Origin: an uncultured Lachnospiraceae bacterium
GTDB lineage: Bacteria; Bacillota; Clostridia; Lachnospirales; Lachnospiraceae
NCBI GenBank assembly: GCA_900542015.1
Contig: UQLY01000020.1
Coordinates: 1 to 46,119, forward strand
Length of the DNA stretch: 46,119 nucleotides
Direction of reading: 5' to 3'
Below, piece after piece: positions 32,217-41,201 of the stretch. Below the pieces are notes generated by a model. The model worked only from the letters and a program-made list of their open reading frames with translations, did not search any database and had not been told where the DNA came from. Numbering within the stretch: the first letter of the stretch is position 1; every line of letters starts with the position of its first letter. Position numbers and translations under genes: made by a program.

Positions 32217-33275
32217 TCAGATCGCAAGATCCAACTGCTGCATCGTACCGGCATTGCCGTTTTCATACAGGAACACTCCCGTAGAACGAATCTGTCCGTT
32301 GCTCTGATTGGTCTTTAACGAATTCAGAGAAAAATCCGTCGCAACCTTCTGTAAACAAATCGCGCCTACGCCTTTCTCCTTCAAATGATACAACTCGTCG
32401 TTGCCGTTCTCATCCTTAGACCAGATCAACAGTTTTGAGAAAATCTCATCGTTTTCGTCGATCCATCCGTTTCCGTCTTCGTCATACTTGGACAAATCGT
32501 AAAAACCGTCTCCCGACGCAGTACCGAACAACTCGGACCCGTCATTGATCACACCGTCGCCGTTTTTGTCCAGCGCCAGATATCCGCTGCCGCCCTGCAG
32601 CATGGATATGCTGTCTAAAATACCGTCGTTATCAATGTCAAACTCAAACTTTTGATCCGATAAGGATGCTACGTCCGTATCCAGATTGATGACCAGCGGG
32701 TCCATCATCTGTACGATCTGGGTCGTCTGCGAGGTCTCATAATACTCTTCAAAGCTCCTGCTCATAGACACATCCAGATTGAAAGAGATTTCTCTTCCGT
32801 CAGCCGTAACGACTGTTCCCGTCGTGGCAAACGAAGTCTGCTCCGTCTCCGCATAATACTGAGACATGGTCGCCTGCACCGTCATAAACTGCGCGGGTCT
32901 TGCCTCGGCTTCCTGCAAGGGCATCATAGAAGACATCTGCTCTTTGAGACGGTCCTTCATACTGCCGCCGAAAAGCCAGTAAATCAAATACTGCATACAC
33001 TGCATTTTAATGCTTTCGATTGCCTTTTTCTCATCCGCGCCCGAAATCGTCCGCATGGACGAAATCGAATACGACCGCTCCTTCAAAGACAAGCTCGTCT
33101 CCCCTAAGCCCTCCTCTCCGTTTTCAGATTGCAACAAATCCGAAAAATTTTTTTCTGTTCCTTCCTTGGCTGCTCCCGGTCCGACAAGCTGCGTCTGATA
33201 GCCGACCGACCTGGAAGCGATAGAAGCATAGCTTCTGGCGGATTCCATTCCTATTGCACTGGAATCAATTCTCAA
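32217..33275 (-). CDS. Calcium-loop (DxDxDG) protein of unknown function
   Basis: A 352-residue protein with no signal peptide or membrane helix. The C-terminal half carries three calcium-loop motifs: DIDNDGILDS (213), DKNGDGVINDGSELFG (236) and DEDGNGWIDENDEIF (265), followed by KLLIWSKDENGNDELYHLKE. This whole block is the module found in RTX-type calcium-binding adhesins. The N-terminal 160 residues, starting RIDSSAIGMESARSY, are not recognised. The start codon is TTG with AGAGGGG at eight bases. It sits between spoIID and the anti-sigma gene; no clear operon link. Confidence 0.75.
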   Translation of the reverse strand: MRIDSSAIGMESARSYASIASRSVGYQTQLVGPGAAKEGTEKNFSDLLQSENGEEGLGETSLSLKERSYSISSMRTISGADEKKAIESIKMQCMQYLIYWLFGGSMKDRLKEQMSSMMPLQEAEARPAQFMTVQATMSQYYAETEQTSFATTGTVVTADGREISFNLDVSMSRSFEEYYETSQTTQIVQMMDPLVINLDTDVASLSDQKFEFDIDNDGILDSISMLQGGSGYLALDKNGDGVINDGSELFGTASGDGFYDLSKYDEDGNGWIDENDEIFSKLLIWSKDENGNDELYHLKEKGVGAICLQKVATDFSLNSLKTNQSNGQIRSTGVFLYENGNAGTMQQLDLAI

Positions 33276-33336
33276 TTAGAACCCCTCTCCGTCCTTTGAC
33301 AAATACTCGGCTGTTTTGTATCAGCCTGTAATATTA

Positions 33337-34524
33337 TTATCGGACAGATTCGCTCTTTTCCTTAACTCCCGTACCGGTTTGAAAAAAGCCGCCGGAAAAG
33401 AAATCCGGGTCCGCTTCTCCCATGATGAAGCTGACCTTCCAGTTTCCTTCTATGATTTCTCCATCCATAACCAGTCTCGCCCAGAGACGGTAATTTGACA
33501 GGTCTTCCCCTTCCTCCAGATCATATACAAACTCAATATGATGAGTAAACTTTCCGTCTCCCGTGCCTTTTTCGTCTTCTTCCGTATAGAAATAGTAATT
33601 GGATATTCCCGAAACCAGGTCTGCGTACGCGGTCGTATCCGCCTCGCAGTTCTCCGGCGTGTTACCATCCGCTAACAGCCAGAATTCGCCGTGATTGTCA
33701 AAGCTTCTGTCCCATTTCGTCTGAACATGCAGTTTCCCGTCTACGATCCCGATATTGCTGACGGTAACAAAGTCAATATCCTCTCCCAGAGAAATCTCCA
33801 TAACGTCCGGCTGCAAAATCCTCAAAGCCGCGATATCCTCCTGACCGGCTCCGCCTCCCCCGCCATAGCGGTAATCGCTAAGCGGCGCCGTCTCCGCTTC
33901 CGAAGCCGTCAGCCCGGCAAGATCAAGCCCCGTATCAAACCATGCAAAGCACCGTTTGTTTACCATCATACTCCCGATCCGGAACACATTTCTCCTGTTG
34001 GCAAAATTTTCTCCTTTCGTCTCGTGCAGCACATAATATGCCGTCTGGTTCTCTTCATCATAATCAAGAAATTCCACATTGGTCACTCTGCTGCCGTCTA
34101 TCCCCGCCGTATCCATAAAGTCCACCTTGCCCGTAACCCTTCCTTTTCTTTCCGTATCCTCTATGGTAAAGTAAATATCCGCATTTTGATCGTCATTGAC
34201 TCCCGCTGCCACCGACAGGCGGATTCCTTTTTTCTCACAGCTCTCTTCAATGGGGTACAACACGCTGGCAAGCTCCGGAGATATACGGAAAATCCAGCCT
34301 TGCACGGCGGAAAGGTTTGCCGCCGCTACCGTTACGGAGGTCAGGAAAAATACAAGGACCGCAGCGGCGATTCCGGTACTGTGCAGACGTCCTCTCTTTT
34401 TGTTTCTTCCGCTTCCTTCTTCCGCCGTTTGACAGACTGTCTGAGCCAAAATCTCCTCCCGCGCCGCGTCGCTTAACTTTATATCCTTTAATTGATCATC
34501 CAAATGCTTTTTTAAGTTATTCAT
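33337..34524 (-). CDS. DUF4179-type transmembrane anti-sigma factor
   Basis: A 395-residue protein with a short cytoplasmic N-terminus (about 1-48, SDAAREEILAQTV), one membrane helix (about 50-70, IAAAVLVFFLTSVTVAAA) and a large extracytoplasmic domain of beta-rich sequence. This layout matches DUF4179 proteins encoded beside sigma-70/ECF factors in clostridia, which sequester the sigma factor at the membrane. Its start overlaps the sigma gene stop by eight bases. The signal sensed is unknown. Confidence 0.82.
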   Translation of the reverse strand: MNNLKKHLDDQLKDIKLSDAAREEILAQTVCQTAEEGSGRNKKRGRLHSTGIAAAVLVFFLTSVTVAAANLSAVQGWIFRISPELASVLYPIEESCEKKGIRLSVAAGVNDDQNADIYFTIEDTERKGRVTGKVDFMDTAGIDGSRVTNVEFLDYDEENQTAYYVLHETKGENFANRRNVFRIGSMMVNKRCFAWFDTGLDLAGLTASEAETAPLSDYRYGGGGGAGQEDIAALRILQPDVMEISLGEDIDFVTVSNIGIVDGKLHVQTKWDRSFDNHGEFWLLADGNTPENCEADTTAYADLVSGISNYYFYTEEDEKGTGDGKFTHHIEFVYDLEEGEDLSNYRLWARLVMDGEIIEGNWKVSFIMGEADPDFFSGGFFQTGTGVKEKSESVR

Positions 34525-34999
34525 CCAAATACCACCCTTCCAGCTTTTTCTTTAACTGTTCCCGCGCCCTTGTGAGGCGAACCGTAACAGCCGACACCGA
34601 AATTCCCAGTATTTCGGCAATTTCCGAGGTTTTCAGTTCCTGATAATAAAAAAGCAGGACAACTTCTCTGTATTTGGGCTTTAATTGACCGATCGCGCAG
34701 ATCACGGTATCATCATAAATTTCCGTTTCCCGCGCCTGCGTATCCTTATCGTATCCGGGTTCAATACCGCCGTAAACTACCCGCTGTTTCCATGGCGAGC
34801 GCAGATAATCCTTGCATACGTTGATCGCGATTCTGGTAATCCAGGTTTTTTCCGCGCTTTTTCCGAGAAACTTATCATAATTCTTATAGATTCTGATATA
34901 CGTCTCCTGCACTGCGTCCTCTGCAAGCTGCAAGTCATGCAAGTAGAGAAAACATAGCCTGAGCAGCTCGTCCCCGTAAAGCTCAATCAGCTTTTCCAT
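34517..34999 (-). CDS. ECF-type RNA polymerase sigma factor
   Basis: A 160-residue sigma-70 family factor with regions 2 (about 5-75, LRLCFLYLHDLQLAEDAVQE and TWITRIAINVCKDYLR) and 4 (about 105-155, YREVVLLFYYQELKTSEIAE and VSAVTVRLTRAREQLKKKL). It lacks regions 1 and 3, as ECF factors do. GGAGG precedes the ATG. It is coupled to the membrane anti-sigma gene. A CGTCTAAT box upstream suggests autoregulation. Confidence 0.92.
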   Translation of the reverse strand: MEKLIELYGDELLRLCFLYLHDLQLAEDAVQETYIRIYKNYDKFLGKSAEKTWITRIAINVCKDYLRSPWKQRVVYGGIEPGYDKDTQARETEIYDDTVICAIGQLKPKYREVVLLFYYQELKTSEIAEILGISVSAVTVRLTRAREQLKKKLEGWYLDE

Positions 35000-35019
35000 G
35001 TCATTGCCTCCTTTTACTT

Positions 35020-35046
35020 ATTAGACGCAGGAAAGAGAGGTTTTAC
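35020..35046 (-). promoter_or_regulatory. Candidate ECF autoregulated promoter
   Basis: The minus strand has GTAAAACC (35039-35046) and CGTCTAAT (35020-35027) just before the sigma gene. CGTCTA is a common ECF -10 core and AACC a common -35 core, but the gap here is a few bases shorter than usual. Confidence 0.4.
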
Positions 35047-35075
35047 TACATATTTTTCACTTTTCTTAATAATCC

Positions 35076-35650
35076 CTAAAACCGAAACGTATCCCCGTCG
35101 ATTCTGACGGCTTCCCTTTCCGCCGCGGTCGCTTCCAGAAGTTCCTTTTTTCTGAAACCGAAGATCCCCGCCACAAAGGACTTGGGAAATACCAAAATAG
35201 CATCGTTGTATTTTGTCACGGTATCGTTATAAAACTGGCGCGCCATCACAACCTTATTTTCCGTCTCCGCAAGCTCCTCCTGCAGTTTCAGGAAATTGGC
35301 GTTGGCTTTTAATTCCGGATAATTTTCACTCAGCGCAAACAATTTGGAACAGGCTCTGCCAAGTTTGGCGTCCGCTTCACATGCTTCGCCGGTGCTGCCT
35401 GCGTTCATAATCTCCCCCGCAGACTGACAATATCCGTCAGTGTAGACTTTTCAAAGTTTGCATATCCTTTTACCGTCTCTATCAGATTCGGGATCAGATC
35501 AGCGCGGCGTTTTAGCTGCACATCAATCTGCGCCGCCTGATTATCTACTCTGTTGCGAAGCGTGACCAGACTGTTATACGCCGAAATCACACCTGCCAAA
35601 ATTAAAATAACAACTACTGCCGCAACTCCTAAAATAATCCAATTCATCAT
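35076..35650 (-). pseudogene. lemA: LemA-family protein gene, frameshifted
   Basis: Two adjacent frames together make one LemA protein. The first (35405-35650, 81 residues) has the membrane helix (IILGVAAVVVILILAGVISA) and QIDVQLKRRADLIPNLIETV. The second (35076-35408, 110 residues) continues with KLFALSENYPELKANANFLK and ends with FPKSFVAGIFGFRKKELLEA. The break lies at a run of five G on the minus strand (35414-35418); one more base there would restore the frame. The second frame starts with ATG overlapping the first stop (ATGA). A deletion, a sequencing error, programmed -1 frameshifting or two coupled polypeptides are all possible. LemA is often paired with the DUF2207 gene found upstream. 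Confidence 0.85.
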
Positions 35651-36756
35651 ACCGTTTCTCCCTTCATTTCCATAATTTCATGAACAATTCGCTCGTTTTC
35701 CTCCAACACAACCGCATATACGAGATAATCTTCCCAAAGTACGACCTGCCGCTTGTCCGCCTCGCTCAGATTAGAATAATCATGAATAAAATTTTTCATT
35801 CCGTATACACATTCCGCCATTTGATTGCCGTATTCGGTTCGTCTGATCTTTTTTACGGTCTTCCCCGTCAGCGCCGTTCCTATAATCATTGCTATGGGAT
35901 ATAAAAATATAAAAAACGAAAGCGCAAGCAAAACCATGACCTCCGCCAGCTCCGGCAAAAACCTGGGATAGGCAAACAGATAATTGACCTGTTCGGCAAG
36001 GCTCATTCCCTCCGGCGCCGCTTCCAACACCGCACTCATCGCCCATATTCTCGGCGTTGCGCTCATCAGCCAGCCTACCCAGACGATCACTACCAGAAAA
36101 GGCACCAGACAGCCCTTGATCTTACCCTGCTGCTTTCCCGAAAAGACCGCGGGCGCAATATACCCTTCCTGCATGGCTTCGGCAATCGCAAGCTCCCGCC
36201 ATTTTTCATCCGTCTCCCGGTTCAGGTCTCCTTTTTCCAAATGCTCAATGAGATAGCGGTCGCTTTCACTAAGGGCAACTCCGTCCCGGTATTTCTGCGT
36301 GGTTATGTAAGTATGATCCGCCTGCTCTATCAATAAACCTTGATTTTCAAACTGTAAAATCGATGCGGCGATATCTTTCTCCTGTTCAATTTCCAGATCG
36401 GCTAAAATGCTGATCGCCGCCGGCGACAGCCCGGTCAGTTTGTCCCGGTAATAATCAAAATCCCGCATGGAAGTAATTGTGCAGTTTTGAATGGAATTTT
36501 TCAATCCCATACGGATCACTATTTTTCCGATGATAAACGGAACAAGGGAAAGGAAGAACGTATAGAGCGCACATATCATCACAATCCCTATAAGCGTCGC
36601 AGCGCCCGGTTCTTCCTTCCACGCATTCAGAATACCTCTCCCGCCCTGAAACAGAAAATTCAGCAGAATCACTGCCGGGACCAGCCAAAGAAGCCTGTCG
36701 TACCGCTTATACTTTTTTACTGACGACAGTTCAAACACCTTTTTATTTTTTGCCAC
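35647..36756 (-). CDS. DUF2207-like membrane protein
   Basis: A 369-residue membrane protein with about four hydrophobic segments (near 20-40, 60-85, 215-235 and 280-305) and the DUF2207 C-terminal pattern KQVVLWEDYLVYAVVLEENE. It lacks the large N-terminal extracellular part of full DUF2207 proteins. The start is GTG at 36756, six bases after GGAGGT; an upstream in-frame ATG has no such site. It overlaps lemA by four bases, the common LemA-DUF2207 pairing of unknown function. Confidence 0.8.
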   Translation of the reverse strand: MAKNKKVFELSSVKKYKRYDRLLWLVPAVILLNFLFQGGRGILNAWKEEPGAATLIGIVMICALYTFFLSLVPFIIGKIVIRMGLKNSIQNCTITSMRDFDYYRDKLTGLSPAAISILADLEIEQEKDIAASILQFENQGLLIEQADHTYITTQKYRDGVALSESDRYLIEHLEKGDLNRETDEKWRELAIAEAMQEGYIAPAVFSGKQQGKIKGCLVPFLVVIVWVGWLMSATPRIWAMSAVLEAAPEGMSLAEQVNYLFAYPRFLPELAEVMVLLALSFFIFLYPIAMIIGTALTGKTVKKIRRTEYGNQMAECVYGMKNFIHDYSNLSEADKRQVVLWEDYLVYAVVLEENERIVHEIMEMKGETV

Positions 36757-36865
36757 ACTTCTACCTCCCGTTTCCCTTATCGGGTCAGACCGTTTCATCC
36801 GCTAACGCCGGATCTGTCCCACTTATTTATCATTATATTAAAAACAGTCAGCACGGACAAGCAAA

Positions 36866-36904
36866 TAAAACTCACGGCACAGCAACCTAAGGTTGCCGTG
36901 CCGT
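36866..36904 (-). terminator. Terminator of the AraC-ABC exporter operon
   Basis: On the minus strand ACGGCACGGCAACC (36891-36904) pairs with GGTTGCTGTGCCGT (36874-36887) over 14 positions, one G-U, with a three-base loop, then GAGTTTTATTT. It starts ten bases after the ATPase stop codon. Confidence 0.85.
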
Positions 36905-36913
36905 AAACCTCCT

Positions 36914-37879
36914 TTATTCTCCATAAGCGATTTGTATGATGTCTTCTATTTTGACGTCCTCAATCGCAACGTCCTTGATCTGCGCCTTTGCGCCCAGTTC
37001 CTCGATCAGCCTTGCCGCCGTAATATCCTGTTTCCTGAAACGGTATCTTGCCACATTTCCCGCCGTTTCCGTCAGTTCGCATAGATCGTGGGACGGTATC
37101 CTCTCGTCATAATATTCCACCGCCAGCGTCTTAAAGGGAGCAATGCGCTCCACAATGGCTTCCAGATTGCCGTCCTCCACCAGCCTGCCGTGGTTTATGA
37201 TAATCAGACGGCTGCAAAGCTGCTCTATATCGCCCAGATCATGGGTTGTCAGAATAATCGTCGTCTCCCGCCTTTCATTGATTTCCTTCACAAACTTCCG
37301 CAGCGCATATTTGGACGTCACATCCAACCCGATCGTAGGCTCATCCAAAAACAATACCTTGGGTGAGTGGAGCATCGCCGCCGCCAGATCTCCCTTGACT
37401 CTCTGTCCCAAGGACATCTGCCTTACGGGTTTATCCAACAGCTCTCCGATCCCCAATATCTGATCCATAACGTCCAGCGTCTGCTCATACTCTTCTTTTT
37501 CCACGCGGTAAATATGACGCAGCAATTCAAAGCTCTCTCCCAGCCTTAAATCCCAATTCAACTGCGAACGCTGTCCGAATACGACGCCGATATGCTGCAC
37601 GACCTCCTTCCGGTTCCTCGTGATATCCATGCCGTCAATAAGAATTTCGCCGCTCGTGGGCGTCAATATGCCGGACATCATTTTAATCGTCGTGCTCTTT
37701 CCCGCCCCGTTGGGACCTATGAACCCCACAATTTCTCCCTTCCGGATATGGAAATTCAGATCCGAAACAGCCGGTATGATCTGCGTTTCCCTTGTGACCA
37801 ACGCCTTTATGGCGCCTTTTAATCCCTTTTCCTTTTTGACCGCATGATACTCCTTGCAGATGTGCCTGACCTCGATCAT
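36914..37879 (-). CDS. ABC transporter ATP-binding protein (ABC-2 exporter)
   Basis: A 321-residue ATPase with Walker A GPNGAGKST (about 60), signature MSLGQRVKGDLAAAML and Walker B VLFLDEPTIGLDVTSKYALR. The C-terminal 80 residues after the nucleotide domain fit the COG4586-type exporter ATPases that work with two DUF990-like permeases, which are encoded next door. The ATG at 37879 follows GGAAGG; an in-frame ATG 54 bases upstream lies in a low-complexity GAAAACGGA-type repeat and cannot be excluded. Substrate unknown. Confidence 0.9.
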   Translation of the reverse strand: MIEVRHICKEYHAVKKEKGLKGAIKALVTRETQIIPAVSDLNFHIRKGEIVGFIGPNGAGKSTTIKMMSGILTPTSGEILIDGMDITRNRKEVVQHIGVVFGQRSQLNWDLRLGESFELLRHIYRVEKEEYEQTLDVMDQILGIGELLDKPVRQMSLGQRVKGDLAAAMLHSPKVLFLDEPTIGLDVTSKYALRKFVKEINERRETTIILTTHDLGDIEQLCSRLIIINHGRLVEDGNLEAIVERIAPFKTLAVEYYDERIPSHDLCELTETAGNVARYRFRKQDITAARLIEELGAKAQIKDVAIEDVKIEDIIQIAYGE

Positions 37880-37985
37880 GTTCCTTCCGTTTTCTGTTCT
37901 GTTTTCTGTTCCGATTTTTATTCCGTTTTCCATTTCGCCCTATCCGCCTTTTTCATACCTTCAAGCCGCGGGCAGGCTGCGCCGC

Positions 37986-38825
37986 CTAATTCCCTGCGCT
38001 TTCATATCTTTTTAATCCGCAGCTAAAAAAGATTCCCGCAACAATCATCACAACGATCCCGATCACCAGCGTCCAGCCTGAAGCTCCCAAAACAGTTGTT
38101 CCGAAAAAATGATTCCCGGAGGCGGAAACGCCTAACAGATCGGAAACCGGATAAAACGCCACCCAGCCGATGGGGATCAGATAAGTCAGTACAAACTGCA
38201 GTCCTTCCGGATACATGGACAACGGATACATCGTCGCTTTATCAAAGATCTCCTGGGTAAACTGCCCGAAATCATTGGCGCTCCTCGTAAAGAAAGAAGT
38301 CGTCCCCAGAATCATGTAGATGCCGCCGCGAATCAGCGTCGCCCCCACAAGCAATACCAACACCGTCACAACCTGCCCAGGGCTCCAGACAAAGGATATT
38401 TCATGACAGCCATAGAAGAATATCAGAATCCCCGGTATCAGATCCGTGATGCCGAATACATTGATGTTTGTAAAAAAGAACTGATACATCACGCTCATGG
38501 GTCTTGTAAGATAACGGTCAAATTCTCCTTCCAGCACGCTGAATCCCATAAACCATCCCTGTACGAAAAAAATCATGGACAGCGCATGGGAAATAACGGA
38601 AAGTCCGTACAGCACCGCAAGCTGCCCGTAATTCCAGCCGTTGATTTCTCCAAACTGCTCTACAACAAACCGAAGCGTCGCAAAGCCCACGATAAACTGA
38701 ATGGGATTGGACAAAAGCCAGCCCGCTATCGCCGAAGGATATTCCACAATCGTCAAAAGTCCCATCCTGATACAGGTCGCCGTAACGTCCAGATAATGCC
38801 CGAGCGTTTTCCATTTTTGTTTCAT
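37986..38825 (-). CDS. ABC-2 permease (DUF990/COG3694-like)
   Basis: A 279-residue integral membrane protein with six hydrophobic segments. The motif region VLEGEFDRYLTRPMSVMYQF, with the cytoplasmic E-F-D-x-x-L-x-R-P pattern, is characteristic of this ABC-2 permease group. GGGAGG precedes the ATG by nine bases. It lies four bases after the second permease and upstream of the ATPase, so all three form one exporter. Confidence 0.88.
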   Translation of the reverse strand: MKQKWKTLGHYLDVTATCIRMGLLTIVEYPSAIAGWLLSNPIQFIVGFATLRFVVEQFGEINGWNYGQLAVLYGLSVISHALSMIFFVQGWFMGFSVLEGEFDRYLTRPMSVMYQFFFTNINVFGITDLIPGILIFFYGCHEISFVWSPGQVVTVLVLLVGATLIRGGIYMILGTTSFFTRSANDFGQFTQEIFDKATMYPLSMYPEGLQFVLTYLIPIGWVAFYPVSDLLGVSASGNHFFGTTVLGASGWTLVIGIVVMIVAGIFFSCGLKRYESAGN

Positions 38826-38829
38826 TTGA

Positions 38830-39642
38830 CTAGCCTCCCTGTATCATTACCTTTGCCGTAACTCTCCTTTGCAGCCAAAGATACACCGCAAACAGTCCCG
38901 CCGCCCAGAAAATCTGCACCGCAAACCCGCGTATCAGCGAAGCTTCCGTGTACTTTCCGATATAAAGATCCAAAGGCATCTGATATAAATAAACAAAAGG
39001 AAGCGCCTCCAATACCGACCGAAGCGGCTCCGGGAAAAACCAGATCGGAATAATGCTGCCGGACAACAGCCGGATCAGATGCTTTTTGACCTGTATCAGC
39101 GCATCCATTTCAATAATCGAAAACGCCCACATGCCGAAAATAACCGCGATCAGCCAGTTGATCAGAAACGCCAGGACAAGGCTGCACAAAAACAGCAGGG
39201 CTCCCGGCAAAGACGCCGGAACCGGAAGTTTGATCAAAACGCTTCCGATCACAAAAACAGGAAGGAGGTTCTGAAACAACAGCGCGGTCACGTTTCCCAG
39301 ATTTTCGGCAAAAAAGACGCTGAAAATATTAACCGGGCGCATCATGTCAATGGCGATGGTCCCTTTTCGCACATCGGTTGTGATCCTGCGCTCTACATTC
39401 GTCGTAAGAATCACTGAGATCATGGACGATACCACCGTATAGGTCAGCATCGTATCCACCGTTACCCCTTCCACATTTTCCGCATTGCGAAACAGCGCGC
39501 GCCAGAAAAACGCGTTGGCGATCATAAGAATGGTCTGCATCAGGATATTGCCGTAAACGTCGAACTTATAGGCAAGACTTTTCAGAATCTGCATTTTGTA
39601 TACATAAAAATAGACCTTTATATTCTGTCCGCTTCTTTTCAT
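38830..39642 (-). CDS. ABC-2 permease (COG4587-like)
   Basis: A 270-residue membrane protein with six hydrophobic segments and the cytoplasmic pattern DVRKGTIAIDMMRPVNIF, the counterpart of the first permease. Its ATG overlaps the AraC regulator stop by four bases, so it is translated with it. The trio ATPase plus two permeases matches an uncharacterised exporter class in Firmicutes. Confidence 0.88.
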   Translation of the reverse strand: MKRSGQNIKVYFYVYKMQILKSLAYKFDVYGNILMQTILMIANAFFWRALFRNAENVEGVTVDTMLTYTVVSSMISVILTTNVERRITTDVRKGTIAIDMMRPVNIFSVFFAENLGNVTALLFQNLLPVFVIGSVLIKLPVPASLPGALLFLCSLVLAFLINWLIAVIFGMWAFSIIEMDALIQVKKHLIRLLSGSIIPIWFFPEPLRSVLEALPFVYLYQMPLDLYIGKYTEASLIRGFAVQIFWAAGLFAVYLWLQRRVTAKVMIQGG

Positions 39643-40550
39643 ACCAGTTCCCCGTTTCCGTTCTCCCCTTCACGCGCTTCTTTTTTTAACAGCCTGCGAT
39701 ATTGCAGGGGACTGACGCCCATCCGCTCTTTAAATACCTTGCTGTAATATCCGCCTTCCGAAAACCCTGTCTCATAGGCGATCTCCGTAATGTTCGCATC
39801 GCTTGACCGCAGCAATTCAATGCTTCTCTCGATGCGGTAATTGCATACATACTCTATGGGCGTCTGGTTCAGATATTGTCCGAATACCGCCGTGCCCTTG
39901 GTCTTTCCCACCTTTCCGGCATCGCAGATCTCCTGCAGTGTGAGCTTCTGCTGATAATGTTTCTGGATATAAGCGATCATTTCTTTTATCAGAATGAGGT
40001 TGCGATCCTGCACGCGCTCGCCCTGCACCGGTCTTTTTATATGCAGATACAACTGACGGCAGATTTCAAACAGCCGCCCCATGACCAAAAGCTCTCCCGC
40101 ATCCGCCTCAAGATCTTTCTCCACCGCCGCAATATTTTCCAAAATGCGGCATTGCCAGGGCTCCGTCTCCGAGAGCATCAGATAAGGTACATAGCCGTTT
40201 TCCATAACAGGCGCCACGTATTTTTCTGCAATATGATGAGCGGCGCATAAAATCATCGGATGAAAAATCAGGCAGTACAGCTCACAGTCAGCGCCGTCGC
40301 TGACAATCAGATGAAGCTGTTTGGAATTAACAAAAATGCCTTCTCCCGCCTTCATCCGTACTGTTTTCCCGTTCAATTGATACCGGATACTGCCCGATTT
40401 GATATAAATCAATTCCAACTCGTCGTGCCAATGGATAGAAATATCATGAAAGATCAGATCTTTCGATATCTCATTTTTTCTGAAATAAACCGGATAGTCC
40501 GGATTATCATAATGCAGCAGCTCCGAGCCGTCCGATCGAATATCAGCCAT
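39639..40550 (-). CDS. AraC-family transcriptional regulator
   Basis: A 303-residue regulator with an N-terminal cupin sensor domain (about 15-150, including HDISIHWHDELELIYIKSGS) and a C-terminal pair of AraC helix-turn-helix motifs (about 205-300; LTLQEICDAGKVGKTKGTAV and NITEIAYETGFSEGGYYSKV). The start at 40550 follows GGGGG; an ATG 21 bases further upstream is an alternative. It is first in the operon with the ABC-2 exporter and probably controls it in response to the exported or a related compound. Confidence 0.88.
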   Translation of the reverse strand: MADIRSDGSELLHYDNPDYPVYFRKNEISKDLIFHDISIHWHDELELIYIKSGSIRYQLNGKTVRMKAGEGIFVNSKQLHLIVSDGADCELYCLIFHPMILCAAHHIAEKYVAPVMENGYVPYLMLSETEPWQCRILENIAAVEKDLEADAGELLVMGRLFEICRQLYLHIKRPVQGERVQDRNLILIKEMIAYIQKHYQQKLTLQEICDAGKVGKTKGTAVFGQYLNQTPIEYVCNYRIERSIELLRSSDANITEIAYETGFSEGGYYSKVFKERMGVSPLQYRRLLKKEAREGENGNGELV

Positions 40551-40639
40551 GTTTAACCCCCGCTCATTCATCGCTTCTCTTTTATTATAATATTTCACAA
40601 ACAGTCGATATGCTATGATTATATTTTACATTTTTGGTA

Positions 40640-41149
40640 CTATCTTTCGCAAAGCCGGTAACCCTCATGTTTTAAAAGCCACTTCTTTTTATCCAGCCCT
40701 CCCGCATAGCCTGTCAGACTTTGATCGCTCCCGACGACTCTGTGACAGGGAATGATAACGGATATGGGATTGTGCGCCACCGCTCCCCCGACCGCCTGCG
40801 CGTAATTGGTTGTCTTTCCCCTGTTTGCCGCAACAATTTTCGCAATTTCTCCGTAAGTCATGACCTCTCCGTAAGGAATTTCGCATAATAGTTTCCAGAC
40901 TTCCTGCCGGAATCCGCTGCCCCGGGGCGCGAGGGGCAATCCGTCAGGCTTCGGCTTTTGCCCTTTAAAATAACAGTCCAGCCACGATTTTGTATCTTTT
41001 AAAATCCTATTTTGCCCATTCTCTTTCATTTCTTCCGTAACAGGACAATAATATTTTTGTCCCTCCAGCCATAACCCTATTAAGCCCTTTTCATCGGCGG
41101 CAAGCAGGCAGCTGCCGATGGGAGATTCATATACAAGCGTATCGATCAT
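40640..41149 (-). CDS. ogt: Methylated-DNA-protein-cysteine methyltransferase
   Basis: A 169-residue suicide repair enzyme that takes alkyl groups from O6-alkylguanine. The active-site motif IPCHRVVGS is near residue 137, preceded by the DNA-binding helix segment VMTYGEIAKIVAA, and followed by LTGYAGGLDKKKWLLKHE. The N-terminal domain is complete. AGAGGAAC precedes the ATG. It lies downstream of the XRE regulator gene on the same strand. Confidence 0.95.
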   Translation of the reverse strand: MIDTLVYESPIGSCLLAADEKGLIGLWLEGQKYYCPVTEEMKENGQNRILKDTKSWLDCYFKGQKPKPDGLPLAPRGSGFRQEVWKLLCEIPYGEVMTYGEIAKIVAANRGKTTNYAQAVGGAVAHNPISVIIPCHRVVGSDQSLTGYAGGLDKKKWLLKHEGYRLCER

Positions 41150-41201
41150 CTGTGTTCCTCTCTTTTCAAAAATTTTACCGCCCTGTTACGATGCGTTTGC
41201 A

